The notes: generated by a model from the sequence alone, not told the origin. A DNA stretch of 41,846 bases from Streptomyces silaceus (GCF_001419745.1 NZ_LIRJ01000070.1:1-41846); one strand, 5' to 3'. Positions 16,174-24,144 are shown, counted from the stretch's first letter. Numbers and translations are program-made.

Positions 16174-16203
16174 TGGACTCAAACGAGCGGTGTGCCATAG
16201 CGT
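16174..16203 (+). promoter_or_regulatory. Probable promoter of the IPNS-like oxygenase gene
   Basis: TGGACT (16174-16179) and TAGCGT (16198-16203) are separated by 18 bases, and transcription would start about 40 bases before the ATG at 16251. It is divergent from the operon A promoter. The rest of the 204-base region between the two genes shows no open frame. Confidence 0.4.
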
Positions 16204-16250
16204 TCGGTGCGGAACCTGTAGGCCGAAACTTTCGGAGAGAATTTCAGGCC

Positions 16251-17168
16251 ATGCATATCGCAGCCGTTGACTACACCAGCCCCCATGCGCCGTCCGAGTT
16301 CGCGAGATCCATGCATGAGACCGGCTTCGGCGTCATCCGCGGCCACCCGCTGTCCGACACGGGTCTGACGGACGAGATCCACCGGGAATGGGCGGCCTTC
16401 TTCGCGACCGAGGCCAAGCTGGACTACCGCAACTCGGAGGGCCAGGGCGGCTTCTTCCCGCTGCCGTCCGCCACGGGCGCCGACGCGTCGAGGCTCGACC
16501 GCAAGGAGTTCTTCCAGATCCTGCGCGACGGCAGCTATCCCAAAGAGGTGTCCGATTCCGCGCTGCGGTACTTCGACGAGGCCAAGCGACTCGCGGCCAC
16601 GGTGCTCGGGTGGCTCGGAGACGCCCTGCCGGCCGATGTCTCGGGCCGGTTCGCCATGCCACTGCCCCGCATGCTGGACGGCTCGCTCAGCACCACCCTG
16701 CGCATCCAGCGCTACCTCCCCGCGAACGGCGAGGAGGCACCGGACGCCCTGCGGGGCCAGGCCCACACCGACGTCAACCTCATCACCGTGCTGCCCGCCC
16801 CGCGGATACCGGGGCTGCAGGTGCGCGACAGCGCGGGCGCGTGGCACGACGTGCCCTGCGACCAGGGGGCCTTCGTGATCAATGCCGGGGAGATGCTGGA
16901 GCAGATCACCGACGGGCACTACCGGGCCACGGAGCACCGGGTGGGGTTTCCCGCGGGCGGGGACGGCGGACACGCGCGCTTCTCCATGCCGATGTTCCTG
17001 CACCCGCCGGGCGACACCCGGTTGAACGAGCGGTACACCGCGGCGTCCTTCCTGCGCAAGCGCGCCGAGGACCTGCGCAAGCTGGGCTGGCGGCCGGCGT
17101 TCGGCGGGCCCGCGGACAACGGGAAACAGCCGGGGGCGGCCGGCGAGGAACAGCCCGTGGCCACCTAG
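16251..17168 (+). CDS. Isopenicillin-N-synthase-like Fe(II)/2-oxoglutarate oxygenase
   Basis: A 305-residue member of the 2OG-Fe(II) oxygenase family with the DIOX_N plus jelly-roll layout. The iron triad is His172 and Asp174 in 'AHTDVN', and His229 in 'ATEHRV'; the 2-oxoglutarate-binding Arg243-x-Ser245 is in 'ARFSM'. Plausible reactions are hydroxylation, desaturation or ring closure; no ACV-synthetase gene is present, so penicillin formation is not implied. ATG 16251 fits the family start and has GGAG about 13 bases upstream. Its last base coincides with the end of the convergent stop codon (shared CTAG at 17165-17168). Confidence 0.9.
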   Translation: MHIAAVDYTSPHAPSEFARSMHETGFGVIRGHPLSDTGLTDEIHREWAAFFATEAKLDYRNSEGQGGFFPLPSATGADASRLDRKEFFQILRDGSYPKEVSDSALRYFDEAKRLAATVLGWLGDALPADVSGRFAMPLPRMLDGSLSTTLRIQRYLPANGEEAPDALRGQAHTDVNLITVLPAPRIPGLQVRDSAGAWHDVPCDQGAFVINAGEMLEQITDGHYRATEHRVGFPAGGDGGHARFSMPMFLHPPGDTRLNERYTAASFLRKRAEDLRKLGWRPAFGGPADNGKQPGAAGEEQPVAT

Positions 17169-18121
17169 GCGGCGTCGCGCAGCGCCGGAACCACCTCGGT
17201 GGCGAACAGTTCCATGGTCCGCCAGTCCAGCGGCGGCCGCGAGCCCAACAGGAAGTCCCGCACCCCCAGTTCGAGGTAGGGCCTCAGCCGTTCCACGCAC
17301 TCCTGCGGCGTGCCGAACACCAGGTACTCCGACCACAGCGGGGAATCCGGCGGCAGCACCTCGGCCACCGCCTTCCGCCGCCGCTCGACCTCCCGCCGGT
17401 CCTCGCCGAGGATCGCCCGGAACGTCATCGACTGCCGGATCTCTCGCGGGTCCCGCCCGATGTCGGCCGCGTGTCCGGCCAGCGCGTCGAGCCGGTCGCG
17501 ATAGACCTCCGGCTCGGCCACGAGCGTGTTCCAGATGTCCGCGTGCTCGGCGACGACGCGCAGCATCCGCTTCTTGCCCTCACCGCCGATCACCAGGGGA
17601 ATGCGCGGCTGCACCGGCTTGGGTTCGAGGTACGCGTCGGAGAGCCGGAAGTACCTGCCCTCGAAGGTCTTCTTCTCCTCCTGCCAGAGCCCGCGCAGCA
17701 CGTGGCACGCCTCGTCGAGCATGTCGAGCCGCTGTCCGGCGCGGGGGAAGGGGATCCCGTACTGCTCGTAGCCGAGGTCGTCACCGGCCGCTCCGACACC
17801 GAACTCCAGCCGCCCGCCGGAGACATGGTCGATGGTGGCGGCGGCGGACGCGGCCACCGCCGGGTGCCGCCAGGTGACCGCGGAGACGAGCAGGGCGCAG
17901 CGGATGCGGCTGGTGCGCGCGGCGAGTGCCGACAGCAGCGAGGTGCCCTCGAAACAGGGACCGTCCGGCCCGCCGAGGGGCGGCCGGAAGTGGTCGAAAC
18001 AGGAGATCCAGTCGTATCCCATTTCTTCTACGCGCTGCCACAGGTCGACCATTTCCGGAAAGGACCGGTACTGCTGACCGGAATGGACACCGAACCGGAT
18101 CGCGTCTCCGTACATGCGCAT
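17165..18121 (-). CDS. Luciferase-like (LLM) F420/FMN-dependent oxidoreductase
   Basis: A 318-residue TIM-barrel protein of the bacterial-luciferase-like family. Family stretches are 'GYDWISCFDHFRPP', 'RIRCALLVSAVTWRHP', 'GRLEFGVGAAGDDLGYEQYGIPFP' and 'PLVIGGEGKKRML'. These features fit the F420-dependent branch more than the reduced-FMN monooxygenases, but the cofactor is not certain. The start at 18121 (M-R-M-Y) is preceded by GGGAG; a second ATG six bases later is possible. It is convergent with the IPNS-like gene and divergent from the epimerase gene 64 bases away. It probably performs a hydride transfer on a pathway intermediate. Confidence 0.87.
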   Translation of the reverse strand: MRMYGDAIRFGVHSGQQYRSFPEMVDLWQRVEEMGYDWISCFDHFRPPLGGPDGPCFEGTSLLSALAARTSRIRCALLVSAVTWRHPAVAASAAATIDHVSGGRLEFGVGAAGDDLGYEQYGIPFPRAGQRLDMLDEACHVLRGLWQEEKKTFEGRYFRLSDAYLEPKPVQPRIPLVIGGEGKKRMLRVVAEHADIWNTLVAEPEVYRDRLDALAGHAADIGRDPREIRQSMTFRAILGEDRREVERRRKAVAEVLPPDSPLWSEYLVFGTPQECVERLRPYLELGVRDFLLGSRPPLDWRTMELFATEVVPALRDAA

Positions 18122-18185
18122 GAGGCAACCGCTCCCGAGCGTCTCGCCGAACATCGTGTGCGGCAACATATTCCAAGGAGAAACC

Positions 18186-19184
18186 TTGAAAATCCACAAA
18201 CAGCCCGTCGGACGGACGAACACCCCGCAGGGACAGGACCTGCCGGTCGACGCCTATACGCTCGACAACGGCGACGGCCTGGCGATCACCGTCTGGACCT
18301 ATGGGGCGACCCTGGTCGAGGTGCGCACGCCGGACCGTGACAACCGCACCGGGAACGTGGTCCTGCGGCTGCCCGGACTCGGCGACTACGAGGACCGGCA
18401 GCGCAACGCGTACGTCGGGTCGACGGTGGGGCGGTACTGCCGCTGCGTCCGCGACGGGCGGATGAGCATCGACGGGGTACGGCACCTGCTCGACCCCAAC
18501 GAGGGCCCGCACCATGTGCACGGCGGCCGCGAGGGCTTCGACCGCAGGGTGTGGGCGGCCGAGGCCGGCCGTGACGGCGAGGACCTGGTGCTGCGGCTCC
18601 GCCTGGAGAGCCCCGACGGCGACCAGGGCTACCCCGGCGCGGTCACGGCGGGGACGGCGTACCGGATCGACCGCGAGGGCCGTCTGACCATCGAGTTCAG
18701 CGGCACGACGACGGCGCCCACCGCGTTCGGTCTGACCAACCACGCCTTCTGGAACCTGGCGGGGCACGGCACCGTCGACGGGCACCGGCTGGCGGTCAAC
18801 GCGAGCAGCGGCGTGTTCTTCGACGACGAGCAGATGCCCGTGGCCGGTCCCCCGGCGGACATCCGGGAGACTCCGCTCGACTACACGACGGCGCGCACGA
18901 TCGGGGACCACGCCCTGGACAACTTCTTCGTCCTCGACGACCCCTGGCTGTGGGCCGCGGAACTGCACGACCCGGGCAGCGGCAGGCACCTCGAAATCCG
19001 CACCGAGGGGCCGGGGATGGGGATCTACTCCGGTGACAAGCTGCTCACCCCGCGCGCCGGTCTCGCCCTGGAACCGGGCTGCTTCCCCGACGCCCCGAAC
19101 CGGCCGGACTATCCGTCGGTGCGCCTGGACCCGGGGCGGACGCACACGGAGAGCACGGTCTACAGCTTCTCGGTCGTCTCCTGA
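18186..19184 (+). CDS. Aldose 1-epimerase (mutarotase, GalM-like)
   Basis: A 332-residue beta-sandwich epimerase. The catalytic acid histidine is in 'LTNHAFWNL' and the base glutamate in 'LALEPGCFPDAPNRPDYP', both at typical GalM positions; the 'HHVHGG' histidine region is also present. The TTG at 18186 is preferred because AAGGAG lies five bases upstream and the product starts like other GalM proteins. A longer frame starting at 18114 would overlap the divergent gene. It interconverts sugar anomers. Inside this cluster, with a SIS isomerase and BtpA-like protein nearby, it points to a sugar-derived part or to salvage of a sugar. Confidence 0.88.
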   Translation: MKIHKQPVGRTNTPQGQDLPVDAYTLDNGDGLAITVWTYGATLVEVRTPDRDNRTGNVVLRLPGLGDYEDRQRNAYVGSTVGRYCRCVRDGRMSIDGVRHLLDPNEGPHHVHGGREGFDRRVWAAEAGRDGEDLVLRLRLESPDGDQGYPGAVTAGTAYRIDREGRLTIEFSGTTTAPTAFGLTNHAFWNLAGHGTVDGHRLAVNASSGVFFDDEQMPVAGPPADIRETPLDYTTARTIGDHALDNFFVLDDPWLWAAELHDPGSGRHLEIRTEGPGMGIYSGDKLLTPRAGLALEPGCFPDAPNRPDYPSVRLDPGRTHTESTVYSFSVVS

Positions 19185-19218
19185 ACCGTCGGCCGACGCC
19201 CCGGTCGCTCCTGGCCCC

Positions 19219-19866
19219 TCAGCCGACCACGCGCGTCTCCGCGCCGTCGACGACGATCGCCTGGCCGTCCCGCAGCGCCACGAACGGCTCGTGGTGGTCG
19301 ATGTGACGCCGGACGGTCTTCTCGATCTCCTCCGACTCGGGGTGGTCGGACCGGAAGTGGGGCGCGACCGCGTAGGGCAGCCACCCGAGCCCGTCCCAGA
19401 GCGGCGGGCCCGCCGGATAGCCCGCGGGTACGTAGTCGGGGTCGTCGACATGACCGTCGACGCCCCGCAGGGTCGTGCCGGCGACCACCGCCGCGGCGCT
19501 GTACCCGCCGAAGACCAGGCAGTCGGCGGCCACGAGTTCCTGGAGCAGCTCGTCCGCGCCGCTGTGCCGCAACGCGCGGCGCAGGACGAAGGAGTTGCCG
19601 CCCCGCACGTAGACGAGATCGACGTCTTCGAGGGCTTTTCGCAGGGTCGACGCGCTGTTGAAATGGTCGCGCAGGTCGAGTTCCGCCGGGTCCAGGCCCA
19701 CGGACCGCAGTTCCGCCGACTCCCGCTCCGTGGACGCGGCCCTGGTCTCCGCGTCGTGGAAATCGTAGGCATTCATCACAAGAGCCGTGCGCGTGCGCCC
19801 CTTGAGCAGCTTCCGCAATTCCTCGGGGCGATTTCCGATACGAAAAGAAGACAGATAGAGACGCAT
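19219..19866 (-). CDS. Peptidase E-like (S51) serine peptidase or cyanophycinase relative
   Basis: A 215-residue protein of the S51/dipeptidase E family, with a class-I-amidotransferase-like fold. 'VDLVYVRGGNSFVL' near 83-95 is the conserved strand-turn, and the nucleophile is Ser123 in 'GGYSAAA'. The normal G-x-S-A-G is altered to Y-S-A-A-A, so the oxyanion elbow differs. His170 in 'VAPHFRSDH' is the likely catalytic histidine. Family members cut aspartyl dipeptides. Here it may trim a peptidyl intermediate or release or detoxify the product. The ATG at 19866 has no Shine-Dalgarno and appears leaderless (see 19867-19889). Confidence 0.82.
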   Translation of the reverse strand: MRLYLSSFRIGNRPEELRKLLKGRTRTALVMNAYDFHDAETRAASTERESAELRSVGLDPAELDLRDHFNSASTLRKALEDVDLVYVRGGNSFVLRRALRHSGADELLQELVAADCLVFGGYSAAAVVAGTTLRGVDGHVDDPDYVPAGYPAGPPLWDGLGWLPYAVAPHFRSDHPESEEIEKTVRRHIDHHEPFVALRDGQAIVVDGAETRVVG

Positions 19867-19889
19867 CGCGTCAGTATAGGGGTGACCAC
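19867..19889. promoter_or_regulatory. 23-base divergent gap with a leaderless promoter signal
   Basis: On the minus strand, TATACT (19878-19873) ends six bases before the peptidase ATG, the spacing expected when transcription starts at the A of the start codon. No Shine-Dalgarno is present for that gene. The plus-strand BtpA-like gene starts with TTG at 19890, preceded by AGGGGTG, so its promoter must lie inside the peptidase gene or overlap this same element. Confidence 0.5.
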
Positions 19890-20720
19890 TTGAGTCAGGT
19901 TGAACACAGTGACGCGGCGGCCGGCTCGCCGAAGCGGCCGGGCAAGGTGTGCCTGGGCGTCGTCCACGTCGACCCGTTGCCCGGGACCCCGTTCCACGAG
20001 GCCGGGTCGTTCCAGCGGATCCTGGACGACGCCGTCGCCTCCGCCGTCGCCCTCCACGAAGGCGGCGCCCACGGCGCCCTGTTGCAGACCGTCGACCGTG
20101 TCTACACCACCCGCGACGAGTCGGACCCGGCCAGGATCGCGGCGATGAGCCTGATCGCCGGGGCCGCCCGCGAGGCCTGCGGCGAGGGCTTCCGGATCGG
20201 TGTGCAGCTCATGCGGCACGCCACCAAGGCGTCCCTCGCGGTCGCGAAGGTGTGCGGGGGCGACTTCGTCCGGGCCACCGCGATCGTGGGAGCCACCGTC
20301 AGCACGCACGGCCTGGTCCAGGCGGATCCGCTCGACGTCATGGAGTACCGCAAGAAGATCGACGCGTGGGACGTCCAGATCATCGCCGACGTGGACTCCA
20401 TGCACTTCCAGTGGCTCGGCGGCGGGGTTCCGACGGAATCCATCGCCCGGCAGGCCGCGTTCGTCGGCGCCGACGCGGTCTGTCTGGGCAGCAAGGACGA
20501 GGAGCGGACGCTGCGGACGATCGAGGCCGTACGGCGCACGGCCCCCCACGTGCCGGTCTTCCTCGCGGGCCACACCGATCACGAGAACGCGGCGCGGCTC
20601 ATGGCACACGCCGACGGGGCCTTCGTGAGCACCTGCTTCAACGGCTGGAAGGGCCGCATCCAGCCGGAGAAGGTCGCCTCGTACATGGACATCCTCAACT
20701 CCCTGGAGGGCGCCGCGTGA
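19890..20720 (+). CDS. BtpA/SgcQ-family TIM-barrel protein
   Basis: A 276-residue TIM-barrel protein of the BtpA/SgcQ family. It has the N-terminal 'VHVDPLPGTP', 'GAHGALLQTVDRVYTTR', 'IGVQLMRH', 'FVRATAIVGATVSTHGLV' and 'IIADVDSMHF' segments and a C-terminal phosphate-site-like 'GADGAFVSTCF'. BtpA was linked to photosystem I stability in cyanobacteria and SgcQ lies in an enteric sugar operon; the reaction is unsettled. The TTG start has AGGGGTG at suitable spacing. Its stop overlaps the SIS gene start (GTGA), so the two products probably act together, likely on a sugar phosphate. Confidence 0.85.
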   Translation: MSQVEHSDAAAGSPKRPGKVCLGVVHVDPLPGTPFHEAGSFQRILDDAVASAVALHEGGAHGALLQTVDRVYTTRDESDPARIAAMSLIAGAAREACGEGFRIGVQLMRHATKASLAVAKVCGGDFVRATAIVGATVSTHGLVQADPLDVMEYRKKIDAWDVQIIADVDSMHFQWLGGGVPTESIARQAAFVGADAVCLGSKDEERTLRTIEAVRRTAPHVPVFLAGHTDHENAARLMAHADGAFVSTCFNGWKGRIQPEKVASYMDILNSLEGAA

Positions 20721-21781
20721 CCACCCGTCCCCCCTACTCGACCGAGGAGATGCGGCGTCAGGTCCGCGCGCTCGCACCGGAGTTCCGGCAGGTCGTCGAC
20801 CACCTGGCACGGACGACCGCCGACGGGCTGCTCGACGCACCGCTTCGCGGGATACGCCGGGTGGTGCTCACCGGCAACGGGGACTCCTACCACGCGGCCC
20901 GCGCCGCGGAGCTGGCCTTCGAGCGGATCGGCGGTGTGGCCTGCGAGCCGCTGAGCGCCCAGCGGTTCCTCGACCACGGCCTGGACGGCCCCGGCGGGAG
21001 CGGCCCGGACACCCTGGTCGTCGGGATCTCCGCGTCCGGCACCAGCGGTCCCGTCGTCCGCGTGCTCGAAGAGGCCGCGCGCCGCGGTACGCCGACCGTC
21101 GCCGTGACCGCGTCGGAGGGCAGCCCGGTGACGCGGGTCGCGGACGTCGGCCTGATCGCGCCGACCGGCCCGCGGCAGGCCTCGCCCGGCATCCTCACCT
21201 ACCAGGCGAGCCTGGCCGCGCTCTTCGTCACCGCGATCCGGCTCGGCTCCCGACAGGGCGCCCAGGAAGGCCTGTTGGACGAGCTGCGTGCCGTCGGCGA
21301 CGCCGTGCGGGCCACGGTGGACGGGTCGGCCGCCGCGTGCGACGAGCTGGCGCGGGAGCTGGCCGACGGGTCCGGTCCGCTGGTGGTGACGGGTACGGGT
21401 CCCCAGGCGGGCACCGCCAAGTTCGCGGCGGCGAAGGTGGTGGAGGCGTGCGGGCTGCCCGCGTTCGCGCAGGACCTGGAGGAGTGGTGGCACGTCGAGC
21501 GCTTCGCGCTGCCCCGCGACAGTCCGTTGGTGGTGCTGGCGCCGCCCGGGGCGAGTCACGCGCGCGCCGTCGACCTGGTGGCGCGTGCCACCGGGATCGG
21601 GCGGCGGGTCGTCGCCGTCGCCCGGCACGGCGACCCGGCCGTGGCCGGGGCGCATCGGGTGCTGCCGACCCACGGGGAGATACGCGAGGAGTGGAGCCCC
21701 CTCGTCGACCATGTCTTCGCGGGCCTGCTGGGCGCCGGGCTGGGGGACGCGCTGGGCCGGGTGCCGTTCTCGACCCGCTGA
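20717..21781 (+). CDS. SIS-domain protein, GlmS-isomerase/AgaS-like
   Basis: A 354-residue protein with two SIS domains. The first (about 40-175) has 'VVLTGNGDSYHAARAAEL' and the phosphosugar-binding 'VVGISASGTSGPVV'. The second (about 200-340) has 'VVTGTGPQAGTAKFAAAKVVEACGL' and 'EEWWHVERFAL', as in GlmS C-terminal isomerase domains. No glutaminase domain is present. It could isomerise or deaminate an amino-sugar phosphate, or aminate a keto-sugar with ammonia. Coupled to the BtpA-like gene by GTGA. Followed by a hairpin terminator. Confidence 0.87.
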   Translation: MTTRPPYSTEEMRRQVRALAPEFRQVVDHLARTTADGLLDAPLRGIRRVVLTGNGDSYHAARAAELAFERIGGVACEPLSAQRFLDHGLDGPGGSGPDTLVVGISASGTSGPVVRVLEEAARRGTPTVAVTASEGSPVTRVADVGLIAPTGPRQASPGILTYQASLAALFVTAIRLGSRQGAQEGLLDELRAVGDAVRATVDGSAAACDELARELADGSGPLVVTGTGPQAGTAKFAAAKVVEACGLPAFAQDLEEWWHVERFALPRDSPLVVLAPPGASHARAVDLVARATGIGRRVVAVARHGDPAVAGAHRVLPTHGEIREEWSPLVDHVFAGLLGAGLGDALGRVPFSTR

Positions 21782-21810
21782 GCCGACGCCGGCCAGGCCG
21801 CTCGGGCCGT

Positions 21811-21840
21811 GGTGTCCGCTCCGGAAGCGGGGCGGACACC
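21811..21840. terminator. Bidirectional terminator between SIS gene and operon B
   Basis: GGTGTCCGC and GCGGACACC form a perfect 9-base stem around 12 bases, within which CCGCT/AGCGG can form an alternative hairpin. It lies in the 100-base gap between two converging transcription units. Confidence 0.75.
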
Positions 21841-21881
21841 GCTGCACCGGTCAGGGGTACGGGGCACGCGTCACCGGTCGG

Positions 21882-23141
21882 CTACGCCACCTCGACGGGG
21901 TGGGAGTCCGCCAGTTCCGCGCCGATCTTCAGCAGTTCGTCCTCGCTGTCGGCCCCGTAGATGACCATCACGCAGACACTGGCGGAGGAGTCGCCCAAGG
22001 TCACCTCGGCACCGATGCGCGCGCCGATGGAGACGTCGACGACGTGCGCGTGGGCCAGCAGCTCGTCGCGGGTCGGCAGCGCGGTCACGCGGCCGGAGCG
22101 CGGCGGGATGATGTTGAGCATGCCGTGGTAGCGGAACGCGCCCTGCTGGAGCGGCAGTTCGGAGAGATCGCCGTCGAGCATCTCGTGCACGGCGATCTCG
22201 CGTTCGTCCACGCCGACGGCCGCGCCCACCAGTTGTGTCACCGCGAGTCCGCCGAGCCGGCTGGCGATCTCGGAGAACACGAGCCGGCCGGTGCCTTCCT
22301 CGCGGAAGAACTCCAGGTGCGTGGGCCCGCGCGTGAGACCCAGCTGTTCGTTGAGCCGCCGGTGCAGTTCCCCGACCTCCCGGTACAGGTCGGCGTGGTC
22401 GTCCTCGTCGAGCAGCACGGAGAGGCCTGGCCCCGCGCCCTCGCGCAGGCGCAGCGGCGGGGTGACGTAGCGGCTGATGCGGAGGATCCAGGGCTCTCCG
22501 TCCCGCCACACCGCGTCGACGTGGAACTCCTCCCCGGCGATGTACTCCTCCAGGAGGAGCTGCCGGGACCGCAGCTCCGGCGCGTACCGGAAGTCCGCGA
22601 GGGCGGCGCGGAGTTGCTCGCGGTCGCGGACGACCGTCGTCGACACGGTGCCCCAGCCGTTGGCGGGCTTGAGGACGGCCGGATAGCCGACGCCGCCCTC
22701 CACTTCCGCGAGGGCCGCGTCCGTGTCCGCGAGGGCGGCCGGGTCGGGTACGGAGCGGGCGCGGGCCGTGTGCAGGCCCGCCGCGCGTGCCCGCTGCTTC
22801 ATCAGACGCTTGTCCCGGGTGGCCAGGACGACGGAGCTCGCGGGCTGGTCCGCGGCGAGCAGGTGCGCCAGGTACGCCGCCGCGTACTGGCTGAACTCGT
22901 TGGCGGACATGACCTTGTCGATGCCGACGCCCTCGCTGACGAGGTCGGCGGCGACGGCGCTGAGCTCCTCCAGCGCGTCGAAGGAGGAGACGTAGTACAC
23001 CTTCCGGCAGCGCGCCAGGGCGTCGGGGGCGAGGCCCTGCGGGGTCCGCTCGTGCACGACGTAGAGGTCGACGTCGTCGCGGTCGAGCACGGGGGCCGCC
23101 CAGTAGGGGCTGTACCTCACCAACAGAACGTTCTTCGTCAT
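21882..23141 (-). CDS. ATP-grasp ligase (second in cluster)
   Basis: A 419-residue ATP-grasp enzyme. The N-terminal domain has 'LFLVRYSP'-like start residues (N-V-L-L-V-R-Y-S). 'RDKRLMKQRARAAGL' is near 108-122, the ATP-binding 'YPAVLKPANGWGTVSTTVV' near 155-173, the acidic lid 'LLLEEYIAGEEFHVDAV' near 197-213, and the metal site 'LVFSEIASRLGGLAVTQL' near 300. A C-terminal domain of about 100 residues resembles that of L-amino-acid ligases. The ATG overlaps the flavoprotein stop (ATGA). It is separate from, and only distantly like, the ligase at 8832-10046, so the product may need two amide-forming steps. Confidence 0.87.
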   Translation of the reverse strand: MTKNVLLVRYSPYWAAPVLDRDDVDLYVVHERTPQGLAPDALARCRKVYYVSSFDALEELSAVAADLVSEGVGIDKVMSANEFSQYAAAYLAHLLAADQPASSVVLATRDKRLMKQRARAAGLHTARARSVPDPAALADTDAALAEVEGGVGYPAVLKPANGWGTVSTTVVRDREQLRAALADFRYAPELRSRQLLLEEYIAGEEFHVDAVWRDGEPWILRISRYVTPPLRLREGAGPGLSVLLDEDDHADLYREVGELHRRLNEQLGLTRGPTHLEFFREEGTGRLVFSEIASRLGGLAVTQLVGAAVGVDEREIAVHEMLDGDLSELPLQQGAFRYHGMLNIIPPRSGRVTALPTRDELLAHAHVVDVSIGARIGAEVTLGDSSASVCVMVIYGADSEDELLKIGAELADSHPVEVA

Positions 23142-24100
23142 GCTTTCGGTTCCTGTCCGGCCGGGGTCTTCTTCAGCTGGGTCCAGTAGGAGTCGAGGAG
23201 CGGCCCGAAGGCGATGTCCTCGCAGATGGAGCGGGCCGCGTTGACGCCACTGGCCGCGGCTCCGGTCCACATGAAGTACGGTCCGTCGCCGGATCCGTTG
23301 CCCGCGCACCAGACCCGGGGGTCCGAGGTCTGGCCGAGCGTCGTCGTGTCGATGCCGCCCTTCTCGTTCAGCTCCAGGCCGAGCTGGGGAACGAACCGGA
23401 GGTTGTGCTTCTTGACGCCGGGGATCAGGAGCGCGCCCGCGTCCACCTCCGCGCCCCCCTTGGTGTGCAGGGTGAGCGCGCCGTCCGTGCCCCGGGTGGC
23501 CGCGGTGACCTCGTCCACGAGCACGACCCCGCCCCGCTGCCGCAGCCGCTCGGCCATGGGGGTCCTCGCGGCCTCCCCGTCCGAGACGACGGCGGTCATG
23601 ACCGTCGCGTACTGGAGGGACATCAGGGCCATGCCGATCGCTTCCAGACCGACGCCGACCGCGGCGAACGGCTTCCCGTCGTGCTCGTGGGTGTGGCAGA
23701 AGGGGCACTCGAAGACGTTCTTGCCCCAGACCCCCTCCGGCAGCCAGGAGGGCAGCTCGTCGATCGGGCCGGTGGCCAGCAGCAGACGGTCGGCCGTGTA
23801 ACGGTCGCCGCCGCGGGTGACCACGGCCACGCCGAGGTCTCCGGACTCGGCTTCGAGCACCTCGTCCCAGACCAGCGTGACGCCGTACGTCCGGGCGGTC
23901 TCCTCCATCGTGCCGTAGAGCAGCGCGGGCGCGACGCCCTCGGCGTAGGGCACGTTGTGCACCGAGTCGACGCACGAGTTGCGCCGGTTCTCCGTCGACA
24001 CCACCAGCACGCGCAGTTTGGCGCGGGCGAGCATGACGGACGCCGTCAGGCCCGCGGCGCCGGCACCGATGACGATCACGTCATAGGGGGGTCGGGACAC
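23138..24100 (-). CDS. FAD-dependent dithiol oxidase/thioredoxin-reductase-like flavoprotein
   Basis: A 320-residue two-domain flavoprotein. The FAD site is G-A-G-A-A-G near 12-17, and the redox pair is Cys132-Pro-Phe-Cys135 followed by His, as in the 'CPFCH' motif of GliT, HlmI and related natural-product disulfide-forming oxidases. Housekeeping thioredoxin reductase has CAxC. The nucleotide-binding loop of the second domain reads 'AVGVGLEAIGMALMS' and lacks the usual GGG-S-A. The closing FAD site is 'VWCAGNGSGDG'. GTG 24100 has AAGGAG four bases upstream. It probably oxidises a dithiol product or intermediate to a disulfide for export or self-protection. Confidence 0.83.
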   Translation of the reverse strand: MSRPPYDVIVIGAGAAGLTASVMLARAKLRVLVVSTENRRNSCVDSVHNVPYAEGVAPALLYGTMEETARTYGVTLVWDEVLEAESGDLGVAVVTRGGDRYTADRLLLATGPIDELPSWLPEGVWGKNVFECPFCHTHEHDGKPFAAVGVGLEAIGMALMSLQYATVMTAVVSDGEAARTPMAERLRQRGGVVLVDEVTAATRGTDGALTLHTKGGAEVDAGALLIPGVKKHNLRFVPQLGLELNEKGGIDTTTLGQTSDPRVWCAGNGSGDGPYFMWTGAAASGVNAARSICEDIAFGPLLDSYWTQLKKTPAGQEPKA

Positions 24101-24144
24101 GATTCTCCTTCTGTGGATTGCACGGGTTCTCCGGGTCGGCCCGG

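Noticed and set aside
16251..17168. IPNS-like gene as evidence for a beta-lactam pathway
   Set aside because: The fold and iron ligands are shared by a wide oxygenase family. There is no ACV synthetase, acyltransferase or expandase nearby.
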